From Isoetes engelmannii (lineage: Eukaryota > Streptophyta > Lycopodiopsida > Isoetales > Isoetaceae), in contig JAANSK020169998.1 of assembly GCA_011763485.2 (NCBI GenBank), forward strand, positions 1 to 25,255: a DNA stretch of 25,255 nt. Direction: 5' to 3'. Below the pieces are notes generated by a model. It was not told the DNA's origin. It ran no database searches and was given only the letters and a program-made list of their open reading frames with translations. Made by a program: the position numbers and the translations under genes. Positions 9,160 to 20,047 of the stretch are shown here, in pieces (the first letter of the stretch is position 1; each line of letters begins with the position of its first letter).

Positions 9160-9713
9160 AGTTTTCTCTTTTAGCATTGCACAAACACGAGTCCATCATT
9201 TCTTGCACTCTAAGGCTATCCACATTGCAGCCATGTGAGTTTTTTCAACAGCTGGAGTATATTTTAACACTAGGAAAATTAGTGAAAATTCCAAGTTCGT
9301 TATGAGAGCGTGGGCAAATCATCTCGACATTGATTTTCAGGGTAGGGTTGCATCAAATTTGGTTTTTCCTTGACTGCGGATGCATGTGATTGTGGTTTTA
9401 GTTTTAAAGATCAACAAATATGGGCATAGCTATGGCTTAGCTTCTATTAACCTTGGAGTTGGTACTCCAAAGACAGCTTATCCTTTGTATCACAAAAGGC
9501 AATCTTCTTTAGTCCAGAGTTTGTCTTTGAGCGAGAATCTATAAGAGCTTATTCTATAAAGCAGTTCATTGACGACTTTAATTATTGGTGAAAATGTCAT
9601 ATGTTATGCTATTAGTGCATCGGTTCAGTTCGAGGTCATAGTTCTTGTGATGCTTGAGCATTGAAAAATTGCATTAAGTGGAGACAACAATAGTTTTCTT
9701 TTAGTGTCGCTAA
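9160..9713. other. Spacer between LINE copies, nothing recognised
   Basis: No coding frame of note, no RNA gene and no clear repeat is seen. It is AT-rich and lies between the tail of LINE copy A and the broken 3' end of LINE copy C. Confidence 0.4.
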
Positions 9714-10560
9714 TCAGAACAGTGGCACCTGCTTCCCTCCGTTTCTAACTGACATGCCGTTAACCAACTGGGCAAAATCGTCTAGACATTTATGAGTAGT
9801 TGCTTCTACCCATTTATGCCGGTGTCTCGGAAACGCCCCACAGGCACATTCAAGAATTGAATACTCGAGCGGTCGACCATGGAAAGGACTTTTGCACCCG
9901 TTCCAAGCTCTCCCAAGCACTAGCACTAATGGTAGCTCCCCCCCCCCCCACACACACACTTTAGAACCGTATAGAAAAACAGGATCTACCAAAGCACAAA
10001 ACAAGTGAGCTTTATGTGACCAATCATAAATCTCTGTGCGAAAACAATTGTTTTGCATTGCGTAAAGTGCTCTCCAGCCAGCAGCCACACACTTGATAAT
10101 ACATTGTTCCCAAAGTGTCTTCTTATAGAATTCTACACCAAGATACTTCTAGCTATCTATACAACTTCAACTTCATAGCTATTATAGTGCAAAATTGATT
10201 GGTATGTCGAGAAGATTGAACTACCAAGAGCTTGGTCTTTTGGAGATTAATGGGTAGGCTTGTGTTCTCACAGAAACTATGTAAAACATGTAAATGTTGC
10301 TGCATACTAGCAGTTGTATGTGCCATAAGTGAAGCATCATCAGCATACATAAGTTGCTGGATGATATAGTGTGCTAAATGTGGGCCTCCGCCACCATGAT
10401 GATCAAGCCATGCTTCCAATTGGTCAATGTACAAGCCAAAGAGTGTAGGAGATAGAGGGCAGCCCTGATGTATTCCAATATTGCTAGTGATTTGGGTACC
10501 TGATACTGGAAGCTTAGCAAAGACCCTTTAGTAAAGCCGATAGACTTCATCTTCTTATGC
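9714..10560 (-). pseudogene. LINE copy C: reverse transcriptase palm to C-terminal region
   Basis: Read from 10490 downward, the minus strand gives IHQGCPLSPTLFGLYIDQLE, then QLMYADDASLMAHT with the catalytic YADD near 10340, and LPINLQKTKLLV. After a frame change come YLGVEFYKKTLWEQC and AAGWRALYAMQNNC, then DWSHKAHLFCALVDPVFLYG, the usual connection-domain segment of plant LINEs. The frame stops at 9714. A C-run plus CA repeat at 9938-9959 disturbs the following segment. Endonuclease, N-terminal RT and 3' tail are missing. LINE reverse transcriptases copy their RNA at the nicked target. Confidence 0.88.
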
Positions 10561-10727
10561 TTACACAGATAGAAGAGATATATAAATTATATACTTTGTA
10601 CTCTTGATTAATACTTTTTCTTCATCTTTAAATTTATGGAGTTCTAATGCTGTATTCTAAGTCATGCTATGCAATGGGAATTCATAAAATGACTAAAGAA
10701 GGTTTCGCGTGAGAAGTAATAGAAAAA
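10561..10727. other. AT-rich junction between LINE copies C and B
   Basis: This short stretch separates the recognisable start of copy C from the tail of copy B. It contains no identified motif and probably holds the site where copy B inserted. Confidence 0.3.
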
Positions 10728-12480
10728 TGAATTGAATTGAATCGAATTTGTTCATCCATGGAGACCAAGAAGGTCTATTGGACCCAAACAAATAGCACAT
10801 CAAATCTATTACTGTTCAAGATTAAAAAAACCCCGTCCCGAAGGGTTTTTAAACGAAGAACCTTATCCGTGGTAGGCTCAATGATCTGTACATTTATACA
10901 TTTTAAATGGACACAACTGAGTCCTCGTGTCCATTACCTCCTGGAGGTATGATGCTAGCGATGTAATCAACCCGATATAACGTGCCCTGATAGCTCCAAT
11001 GACACTCATCTTCAATAACTCCCAATTGGCAATTTTGGCAGATCCTGTCTCCTCGTTCTTCCCATGCCCATATGTCTGTCTCAATTTTGAGGCAATGCAC
11101 TCCTGTGTTAATGAACACAATCATTCCACACTTCTTCATGGGCAATTGTGCTATGTACATGGACCCTTGGCAAGCCCGAGATTAATCTGGGTTTGTAGTG
11201 TGCTGTCTTTACCAGTTCTAAAGCCTTAGCATCCCAAAGCTTACTTAGAGAGCACGCATTTAGCTACTACTTCAGATAATTGTGGTCCTCATTGTTGTTT
11301 ATCTGTATGCACCTCTATTCCTGCACATTCCATTTGGAGAACCAAATGGCTGGTTTCTCCTTCCAACATGCTTTAAAGCATTGTGGACCCATGGCCACTA
11401 TGTAGGCAAGGTTTGAAAGGCGAGCGTCTCCTATATTGACCACCTTCTGAAAGTATATTATGCAACGCCTAGCGCAACCCTCTGAAGGGGTAAGAACCCT
11501 ATCTCGTGCAGAAGAATTTGATATGGAACTTTGGAATTGACTCCAAGTGCTCTGGTAAAAAAAACTTTTCAAACCCGCTCCAAGTCATCCCAGGTGGCAA
11601 ATAATATCACCGCCCTCCATACTTCCACTCCATATAGAAGGACTAGCCCCATCAAAACCATGAACATGTGTAACTAGTGGGACCAATCATAAAGCTATGC
11701 TCTATAACAATTGTTCTATATTATTGCATATAAAGCTTTCCAGCCTATCATCATACGCTGTCTGATATAAGTATCCCAGTACATGGTAGTAGTGAACTCC
11801 ACTCCCAGGTACTTATATGCCTACACTACTTCATTTCGACCTTGATAAGTGAAGCAAGGCTACCTTTGTTGTCGCAAAGATGATATGAGGAGCACCTTGG
11901 TCATGACCAAATTGATGTACATTCCACTATTTTGGCAGAAAGTACTCCGCGCATTTAGATGTTGCTACATACTTGTTGGGGTGTAAGCTAAGAAATCCAC
12001 ATCATCCGTGTATAGCAACTGCCGAAAGGTTGGTGAACTAGGCGGGCTCCTCCACCTCCATGCTAAGCAAGTCAATCCTCAAGCTGGTCAATGTATAATC
12101 CAAATAACGTGGGGGAGAGTGGGCACCCTTGTCGGACTTTCACACTTCCACCTTATTATTGACAATTGGTCTGATGGCGGCTTTTGAGCTGAGGGTTTTG
12201 CAACTCTTGGGGCACTCCTAACTGCATTAATCTTTCCCACTTCTCCCTAAGTATTGTTTTGCAAAATCTTCAAACCAACAATACAGATCTATTGTTTATT
12301 TATATTTATGTTGTCCTCTATCAAGGTCCGCAATTACCCCCAACATCAAAATATGATCGATAGTGGAATGTCTAGGCCTGACTATCTTGGTGTTGAAGGA
12401 CCTGTAACTATGTGATGCTGAAACAAAACGTAGATACATGTGCTCAATGCAATAACAATTTGTGAGGGCCGTTATCGTCA
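10728..12480 (-). mobile_element. LINE copy B: reverse transcriptase relic with complete 3' end and tail
   Basis: On the minus strand, from high to low coordinates: IVRPRHSTIDHILML (about 12360), LYCWFEDFAK, REKWERLMQLGVPQELQ, VRQGCPLSPTLFGLYIDQLE (12080-12150), a YTDD catalytic box near 12015, YLGVEFTTTMYWDTYI (about 11800) and VLLYGVEVW (about 11640). Near 11060 comes a Cys/His motif (RICQNCQLGVIEDECHW) typical of LINE C-termini. The 3' region ends in TTCAA-type repeats at 10728-10747. Many stops and a short deletion before the QGCPLSP box show decay. It is the same family as copies A and C. Confidence 0.87.
10903..11160 (-). pseudogene. LINE C-terminal zinc-finger-like segment (copy B)
   Basis: The 85-codon frame includes NTGVHCLKIETDIWAWEERG and ICQNCQLGVIEDECHW, matching the conserved LINE tail pattern C-x2-C-x4-IEDE-x-H that often ends in a further Cys. 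The final Cys position is lost after SYQGTLY. The module is thought to help bind nucleic acid during insertion. Confidence 0.65.
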
Positions 12481-12949
12481 CTAGACAAATAAACCATCCT
12501 CAAGTCAAATTCAACTCTGGATGCGAATTGGAGCACCCTCACATGGTGGAGCTGCATCTGCAAGATGCATAGGAAAATGAAGAACCCATAGGAGCTACTT
12601 GAAATTGTCATTATGTAGTTTTCACATTTCTTGGAGGCCACTAGTTGCTTGAACCATAAGCTCGAAATAAAGCAAAGCTCCATAATCTCTGGCATTGCTC
12701 TAGCTCGACGTTAAAATTCCATCGTCGTCGTCATCATCATCTGCTCGACATTCAGATCCATTGGATGACAGCCTGCAAAATGTCAAAAACCACAATTCCA
12801 AGTGTTTTCCGACCAAAATGGTGTTTTTGATTGACCATTGTGGAATATTCCACGAATCCGCAACCCAAGGACCTACATTCCAATACCAAACCACAATTTT
12901 GAAAGCATTACCTGCAACGCGAGGGAGACCCCTGATTTTGTCGAGGGAG
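12481..12949. other. Spacer and presumed promoter/5' UTR of the kanadaptin-like gene
   Basis: The left part may still be decayed LINE sequence on the minus strand. A trinucleotide run (CGTCGTCGTCATCATCAT) lies at 12723-12740. No TATA box is evident near the gene. The gene frame is open upstream to an ATG at 12761, so a longer N-terminus cannot be excluded. Confidence 0.4.
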
Positions 12950-15900
12950 ATGGCAGCAATGCATCCGCCTGCTCCTAGACCACCTAAGCCAGTCCTTGCA
13001 GAAGGCGAGCAAGCAGCTACACAGGATGCTGAACAAAGCATAGTTGTCCAGACAGAGGCAGACGAGATTGCTATACTTTCATCTAAATCTTCTATTCCGG
13101 ACACACCTCCACAAACAGATGGTAGACCCTATACAATCCCAGAGTGGAGTTATGCGCCTGGGCAGCCTTATAAGCTCGAAGTAGTCAAGGAGGGAGGCAT
13201 TTTAGGTGTGCTGGACGTGTAAGGACATGTTGTTTATGTTGTTTGTAATATGTTTTTTTATTGTACCAAATTCTGTTTTCTTATAATTTGTATTCCGACT
13301 TGAATTTTCTGCAGGTCAAGTAAGGCTGCATATATGTTTGGGAGAAGTGATATTTGCGACTTCCTGTTAGAACATCCTACAAGTTCGCGGCATCATGCAG
13401 GTTAATGTCAGTTTATTCTCAAGTTTTAAGTCCAAAGGAGGCTTCTGCTGTAGACGTAAGAATTGTACTGCTTATGCTAAACTGGCTGAAATTATATGTC
13501 ACAGTGATTCAATATAATAAGGATGGGGAGGCCTTTCTTTTTGACCTTGGGAGTACTCATGGGACTTCCATAAATAAGCGACAAGTAAATCTCTCATCCA
13601 TGTGCTCAGTATTATTTACCTATCTTGTTTACATTTGTATCAATTTGAAGATCTTTCTATGTGAAACCTCCTATATGCAAAAGTGAACCTATTAAACCTC
13701 TTCAAGATTTCGTTCAACCTGTTGCTTTCTATGCATTTGCATTTGTTTGAGCAACCAAAGAATACTTACTGCACAGATTGTAAACTCATTATTTCTATTG
13801 ACATCATTATAAGAATGTACATCCTTATTTGGCATAAAGTAACATGTGAATAGAATTACACTAAAGAGATACATGCAACTTGACAAAGGGAATGAAAGTT
13901 TCATTTTTTTACTGTTATCTACCTTACATTTGTTGAACGAGGAAGGAACCCTCCTAATGTACAATTGAAGCTTTCTGTATTTCATCTTTCTATGAAAGAT
14001 CATCTGAGTTACTGCTGTAAAATGTATTTGTTTTGGCAGGTGAAGGGAAAAGTTTATGTGCCATTGCATGTTGGTGATATTATTCGCTTTGGACTGTACG
14101 CAGTAAACCCCTCGCTTAGTGCATTTGCAAAGTTAGATGAGATGGATTTATGATTGTAAATCTTTTGTGTGCACATGCATGGGCTGCGTCTGTGTGCACA
14201 CATATCTGAGTGTGGAGTCCAGGCTTACCCAATGCACTGCCAGCCTTGACACGCAACTATGGTTTGGCTACAACTTTGTGCTTCCTACAGTTGGCATCAC
14301 CATTCCTGTGTATTTCATTCTTTCCATGGTGTTCTTACTTGTGATTCATTATCTATAGTTGCCTTGTTGTACCATGCATTGTCACTAAGTACATTTGGAA
14401 CTAGGTTGCATGCTTATTTTGTTCGGCACTATTGCAGTTCATCACGCTTATATATTTTTCAAGGCCCTGTCGAGCTTATGCCAGAGGTAATTGAAGTAGT
14501 TACCATAGGCTGAGAGTTCATCAATTTGAAAATCAAGTTAACCAGTTTCTGCAGGAGGGACTATCAAGAAAGGAGAGGTCATTTCTAAAAGTCCTCGAAG
14601 AGGCTCAGAGAAATGCAGACCAGAAAGAATCGTGCTTGCGAGCAAGACAAGACGCAATATCCTCACATGGTATCACATGGGGAATGGATGAGGATGCCAT
14701 TCAAGAAGAGGAGGAGGTCTGTGTATATAGTGTTTTAACCATATTTTTTACATATTAGATTACTAAAACAGCTATTTACAGGAAGTGACGGAGGAAGTCA
14801 CTTGGCAGCATTATCGGGGACAGTTGAATGAGAAACAACAGAAAACGTTAGATAAAGTTCATAAGCGGAATGAGAAGGTAATGCATTCCTCCCAAAGGAC
14901 AATGTTCTAGATGGTGCCGTAGTCTAATCTTTTGTTGAGAATAAACAAGATATTACTGTCTCTTGGCTGCAAACATAGCAGTGTCCATGACATTCTACAT
15001 GTGAGCTTCTATGTTTCTCACTGTTATCATTCTTAGTCTACCTATTCTCTTGCACATCCAGCATTCTTGTTTCTTCTTATTTGGTGTGTAGCAGATCCTT
15101 TTTCAAGTATCTTCTTCCTGCTATGAGATCTTGGAGTCTCTTATTGCCTCGTGCTTTCCAGCTACTATGTCCTTATGTCTTTAAACGGAAAGAGAGAGAA
15201 CAAAAGGATCTTTGGAACCGAAAGATGTAACTAGTTCTTTGTGACTATTTTGAGGGTGTTTGCATTTCCTTTTCCATTTACTGAGATGCCTCTAACAAGC
15301 TTTTTTATACTAATATTTTATGACAGCTTGCTAACTTGAAGAAAGAAATTGATGCCATACAAGCAAAGGAATTTGCACAGGGGGGGTTGACACAAGGCCA
15401 ACAGACGCAAGTTGCTCGTAATGAACAGCGCATTGAACAGGTTCGCTCTAGTTTGGGATGTTGGGTTCTTCTTGACATAAAGTAATAGGATCTGAAAAAG
15501 AAAATTTATTCTAAACAAAGTAGAGGTAGGCTTGTAATTTGACATGCATTTCACTGGAGTAATAGGTAAGATAAACATTCAAAATCCATTCACACTATTT
15601 TAAGGAGAATTCATGGGAAAATTATCGTTCATTCTTAACGTCGTTTTAGTATTACGTTTGGAGGTCATTTAGAAATTGTGATCATTGTTAATGTCTTCTT
15701 AGTATTAAGTGTGGAGATCATTAGAAACTGTGGATCTCTATTATGCACTTTCCAGATAATTTTGCTTGTTTCTTAACTATTTGGGCTTTCTTATTTGGAA
15801 ATTGATGAAAAAAATGTTGTATTCTCCTATAGCTTCTGGAGGAACTCGAGAACCTTGAGGAGACTCTAAATGAAAGTATTCGAGAGAGTCTTGGAGCAAA

Positions 15901-18229
15901 GTCCCAAAAGGAAGATCCTTCCAGGAAGAAGAAATCTAGAGGAGAAGAAGAAGAAGATCTCAGGTGAATTTGAAATTAGTTTGGAAGCAGCTGTTCTTGA
16001 AAAAAGCAGCCTAAAATTGTACGTCCTTATCTTAAATAATTGCCTCTGCTAATTTGCATAACTGCACAAAATCCTGACTGACCATATAATTTGGATCTAG
16101 ATTTCTAATGCAAATGTACATGATGTCCCTCCCATCCACACAAAAAGATCTGTGATGCTAGTAGGGTGTGGGATGCTCCTGCTGGAAGGAGAAGATTATG
16201 TTAAAAAACTGATGCATGCGGCGGATGCGAACAGCTTGCATTGCCTAGATTTGGAAGAAAGCTCCTACATTGGATGGTATGCAGATGCCAAAAAGTGGCT
16301 TAGTGGGGCATGGATATCACTGATTTAAATAACAACAGAAACAGGTTAGCTGGGTGCATAAATTGTGGAGAACACGAGAAATTAATATCATAAAGAATGT
16401 ATGAATTCTGCCCTTACAGAGATGAATGAAAGGACTTCTGTGAATTTTGCTTAGGATCTTCAAATATTGGTGGCAATGACCTCAGTACTTGGAAGATATA
16501 TGGTCCCAAATGATGAAGTTCATGTCATCTTGTACATGGGGTTGCGAGCTTTACTAGCTAAAATTATTTGGAACTGGACTAATACCTTTTAGCAAAGAGA
16601 AACTTCTATCAAAAACTTTACTCTTTCTGGATCTAGATGCAAAGGAGAGGAAGGTAATGTGGATCTGTCTGGAAACATACTAGGTAGAGTTCATAACTAT
16701 GGACATCATATTTAGTTATAAACCATTTTATATTCACACATGTGCATGCGTAGATAAGATGCATAAATTTGGCACAACAGAGGAAGAGTTGAACAAGACT
16801 CTTGGCCCACTTTTATTTTAGATGGGAAGGAGAAGATGTGCCAGTTTAATATATTTAAAATTGTATTGTCCTGACGTCTCAAACTATGGGATGCATCACT
16901 TGATGTCTCAAACGAGGCGAGTCATGCCACGCTGTGCACCCGAAAGGAGATTTATAAGGACCATTTCTCTAATATTTTAGTTGATGTAGGTGATGACATT
17001 TTATGTGATGAAATGTGTATAGGGCCCTAATGCATGTTTAAGGAAGAACAATCTCTGTGAGTGAAAGGAAGAACAAACTTCTGTCACAGTGATGACTCTC
17101 ATTTCACTCATGCACAAATTTCTTTCATTGTGATGATTCACTCATGCACAAACTTCCTTTACAGTGATGATGAATTTTACGATCGAACAACAAAGAGACG
17201 TAAAGTTGCTCGTAACGGGGATACGCCACAAGTTGAAACTGCTGATTCCTTGTTGGACAAGAAACATACAATCTCCGAGGAAATTGAGGCCCTATCAATC
17301 TCATTGAAAGTCGAACAAGGGAAGGCACGACCGGAAAATGAAGGCACATCCAAAGAGCCAGATTCTATAGATCCTTTGGATGCATTCATGTCAAGTGTTT
17401 CGACAAAGCTAGGTGAGCTATATTGCATTTATTTAACTAGGTGGCGCAATCTGTTTTGAGTAATTCCGTTTTACGTTTTTCATTCAAACAGTGGAGGACC
17501 ATGCCACAAGTATAATGCTTGAAATAGAGCGTCTCCAAAATGAAAGAGGCAGAATTGATCGGCTTCTAAAGATTGCTGATCCCACAGGTGAGGCTGCAGC
17601 TAAATGGACACTAAAAGTAGAATCAGAGACTGCTAATGCACAGCAAATTTCACATGACATCTCTATCGACGTTTCCAGTGGTACAAGGATGACAAATCAA
17701 GACCCTAAAACAGTGGAAATTTTAGGTGACCATGCCCCTAAAGTTGCTTATAAGAGTGAAGCTGAAGTGCCAACTGCCCCTTCACCAAGTAAGGTGACTT
17801 TTGTTGGAGAACCTTCTAGCATTTCTCAGGAGAGAGATGGAAGCCCTGAACATGCTTTGTCGGAAATGACCAATTTGACATCAGCAAATGCATGTTCAAA
17901 CAAAGTGGACGTGGCTACCGACGGAGGACAATCAGAATGCCTAAAGGATTCCAAGCCAAAGGCTTCTTCAAGAAGGTATGGACCTCAGAAGCCAGCTTTT
18001 CTGGAGATGGATGAAGATACAGCATATGACTCGTGGATTCCTCCTGAAGGTGAGGCCTAATATAAATTTTTACTTATCTGAAATTCTAAATTTACAATGC
18101 TATTTTTACTGCTCAAATCATCAAGGAAATAGTTGCAAGTATTATGCGAGCAACTGAGTCTGTTTTCTGTTATCTGCAGGCCAAACAGGAGATGGAAGGA
18201 CTTCTTTAAATGATAAATATGGTTATTGA
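12950..18229 (+). CDS. Kanadaptin-like FHA-domain protein, 12 exons, 632 codons
   Basis: Exons: 12950-13218, 13315-13400, 13505-13584, 14040-14095, 14438-14486, 14555-14716, 14782-14877, 15327-15440, 15833-15963, 17165-17412, 17492-18049, 18180-18229. Each intron is GT-AG, phases agree, and the joined frame of 1899 bases has no internal stop. The FHA domain spans about residues 80-175: G99-R100 and S114-x-x-H117 are phosphothreonine-pocket positions, and STHGT at 135-139 with N142 is the kanadaptin variant of the usual STNGT. Then follow GITWGMDEDAI (about 219-229), a coiled-coil stretch with FAQGGLTQGQQTQVARNEQR (about 282-301), ENLEETLNESIRESLGAK, DDEFYDRT, VETADSLLDKK, RLLKIADPTGE and the conserved end SWIPPEG plus GDGRTSLNDKYGY. 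These blocks match plant relatives of human kanadaptin (SLC4A1AP), which are longer (about 700 residues or more from memory); the variable acidic region is shorter here. The start at 12950 (MAAMHPPAPRPP) gives the typical Pro-rich N-terminus. The plant role is unknown; a nuclear phosphopeptide-binding function is inferred from the FHA fold. Confidence 0.92.
15964..17164 (+). other. Intron 9 of the kanadaptin-like gene (1.2 kb)
   Basis: It is by far the longest intron of the gene; the others are 65-455 bases. Apart from the acceptor triplication at its end no element, RNA gene or coding frame is recognised in it. Confidence 0.7.
17074..17164 (+). repeat. Triplicated 3' splice-site motif at the end of intron 9
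   Basis: A motif of the form ACAAA-TTC-T-T-CAG followed by TGATGA occurs three times, with TGATGA at 17090, 17131 and 17165. The first and third copies end in CAG and can act as acceptors; the middle reads TTG and cannot. Use of the first (exon start 17090) instead of the third (17165) would add exactly 75 bases, 25 codons, with no stop in frame. Confidence 0.75.
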
Positions 18230-18640
18230 CTTAGGTTTTCAAAAGAGCCACAGAGAAAGTCAAATATTTGGAATGTGACACGGAAAAAATGTTCCAAAAA
18301 TAATGATGTCTTTTAAGGCCCGTTCACATGCATCTCTTATTTGTCAGTGCTGTTAAGCGGCTGAATCAGCAGCGGGAAGGACTGACAAAATAGCCTCAGC
18401 TGCGTGCAACGTATCATGCGCCAGCGGAATCCCTATGACGGGCTGAAAATATTTGGATTCAGCACGGACTCAGCAAATTTTCAGCCCGCATCAGTTTTTT
18501 GTCCATGCGATCTCTCTCATTCGCTTGCTGAAGTGCTGAAGCTACAGACTTGACTTTCTAATCGTAAGCTAATTTTTGCATTTGTATGCTGACATATATT
18601 TGGAAGGAATAAAATGCCCTCATTTACCATTTATCCTTTT
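18230..18640 (+). other. Presumed 3' UTR/downstream region of the kanadaptin-like gene
   Basis: No coding frame is present. An AATAAA at 18608-18613 is the nearest classic polyadenylation hexamer, but it lies about 380 bases past the stop and beyond a foldback sequence, so its use is uncertain. Confidence 0.3.
18439..18488. repeat. 12-bp inverted repeat within a possible MITE
   Basis: CGGGCTGAAAAT (18439-18450) and ATTTTCAGCCCG (18477-18488) are exact inverted copies around a 26-base loop rich in TCAGCA. On both sides lie related blocks, CATGCATCTCTTATTTG near 18328 and CATGCGATCTCTCTCATTCG near 18504, in direct orientation. The CAGC-rich, foldback structure suggests a small non-autonomous element, but no ends or target duplication are certain. 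Confidence 0.5.
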
Positions 18641-18750
18641 ATATAATTTATGGAAGAGGTAACGGCTAACGGCACGGCGCCGATGAATTTATCTATGCCC
18701 AATTTGGGTTATCCTTCCAAGAAAAGGAAACTCAATTTAGTTTCAATGTG

Positions 18751-18768
18751 GAAACTATATATAGTTTC
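18751..18768. repeat. Perfect 18-bp palindrome of GAAAC type
   Basis: GAAACTATATATAGTTTC equals its own reverse complement. It is the same motif type as the cluster at 20461-20960. Confidence 0.8.
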
Positions 18769-18829
18769 AAAAGAAAGTATACTCGCGCTCAAATTATAGA
18801 CTCCCCATTTGGGTTAGGGTCCCAAGATT

Positions 18830-18920
18830 GGAAACCTCCCCAATTTTCTTCATCTGGAAACCTCCCTAGGTCTTGCAAGCCTGGGGAGGTTTCTAATTTT
18901 GCTAACCTCGGGAGGTTTCC
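18830..18920. repeat. Nested foldback: two direct and two inverted copies of GGAAACCTCCC
   Basis: GGAAACCTCCC occurs at 18830-18840 and 18856-18866. Its reverse complement occurs at 18884-18893 (10 bases) and 18910-18920 (11 bases). The outer and inner pairs can form one extended hairpin with a short AGGTCTTGCAAGCCT-like centre, itself partly self-complementary. Confidence 0.8.
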
Positions 18921-19210
18921 ATAAAATTTTAAATATAATAATATTTTTGGATCTACGAACAGCCTCCATTCATAATAACCACGTATTTAATATCTACGGC
19001 TAAATTTAATTCTCTTTTCTTTTTCGTACTTTTCTGATTTCGGTGCTTTCGGTCTCCCATTTTATTCTTGAAGCGGCTCTGAATTTGGAGATTGGCAAGT
19101 TTGATTTGGAGCAGAGGGAGTAATAGATTACGTTTTGAGGTAGCAGCAGGTAGGGCTTGCAAGAAATCAGTTTTTATTGTATGAATTAGGCTGTGTCATG
19201 TAATCGATGC
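18921..19210. other. AT-rich spacer, nothing recognised
   Basis: No coding frame, RNA gene or repeat of note is seen between the GGAAACCTCCC foldback and the WD40 relic. Confidence 0.4.
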
Positions 19211-19219
19211 TTGGTGCAA

Positions 19220-19396
19220 ACTCAGACCATTTCCGATCAGATGCCCAGCTACTAGTCTGGAAGGGTCCAGGTAACCCGACCAAAATCTAGTCTTACCATT
19301 TCAATTCTGATGCCAAAGAGATACATATCGAATTGTCTCGCAGGTATTTGATGCTGCTGGAAATACAATTCTGCGACAGCTCAAGGGTCATTCTAG
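19220..19396 (+). pseudogene. WD40 gene relic, UTP15-like, two exon pieces with an intron
   Basis: Piece 1 reads HFRSDAQLLV and, after a small frame break, SGRVQ up to 19270. A GTAACC donor and a CTCGCAG acceptor frame a 73-base intron (19271-19343). Piece 2 (19344-19396) reads VFDAAGNTILRQLKGHS and ends at a GTACGT donor. Joined, VQVFDAAGNTILRQLKGHS is a clear WD40 blade. The FRSD...LLV...SG-VQVFD...LRQL-GH order resembles UTP15, a U3 snoRNP protein of rRNA processing; this name rests on memory of the family. No other exons are found nearby, and there is a frame break in piece 1. Confidence 0.5.
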
Positions 19397-20047
19397 GTAC
19401 GTTTATGATCTAAACATAGAACATAGAGCTTGAATTTAACATGTTGATTTTCAATAGGGGTATCATGTGGTCTTGCATGAACGTTAATAATTGAAACCAA
19501 CAAATAATCCTATGCAATCTATAATCAATATAACATTGATGAAGCTAGGAGTAAAACTGGAGTCCGACATCTCGGTAAGTTTTTTCTTCCAAATCAAATG
19601 GTATGTTGGGTGAACGTAGTTTAAATTCCATGTGATTGGATGATTCTAGAGCTCAAATTTGAATCTCCATGTCGAGTAAATCTAGTTTCTTCATTCTGCT
19701 TCTTATTCCTATTGCAGTGAAAACAATCACTCCAGTTTAGTCCTAAGAAATTCAGTCTGCTATACGAACATGAGCGAAGCTATCTTGACAAGCCACCAGG
19801 TGTGCCTCTATTTTATTTTGACGGTTCTATTGGCAGAAAATCCTGCTATGTCTGTTAAACGGCAACCGCAAATTTACTAACTGGCGAGCTTTTTCTTAAC
19901 CCCTCTTCATCCGATGAAGGAATCAGCTCGGCACAGACAAGTTTTCAGATTTTTGCTCTTCCCGTTGCCAAATCTTGGAGAAAAAACATATGCAGCATGC
20001 CGAAAAACGTTCCTGTCGCAAGACCTTTTTGGAACTTTTTTTGGATA

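Noticed and set aside
12761-12949. Upstream in-frame ATG giving 63 extra residues for the kanadaptin-like protein
   Set aside because: The added residues do not resemble kanadaptin N-termini, while the start at 12950 gives the usual Pro-rich beginning; transcript data could overturn this.
12700-13104. Minus-strand open frame of 134 codons
   Set aside because: It is antisense to exon 1 of the kanadaptin-like gene.
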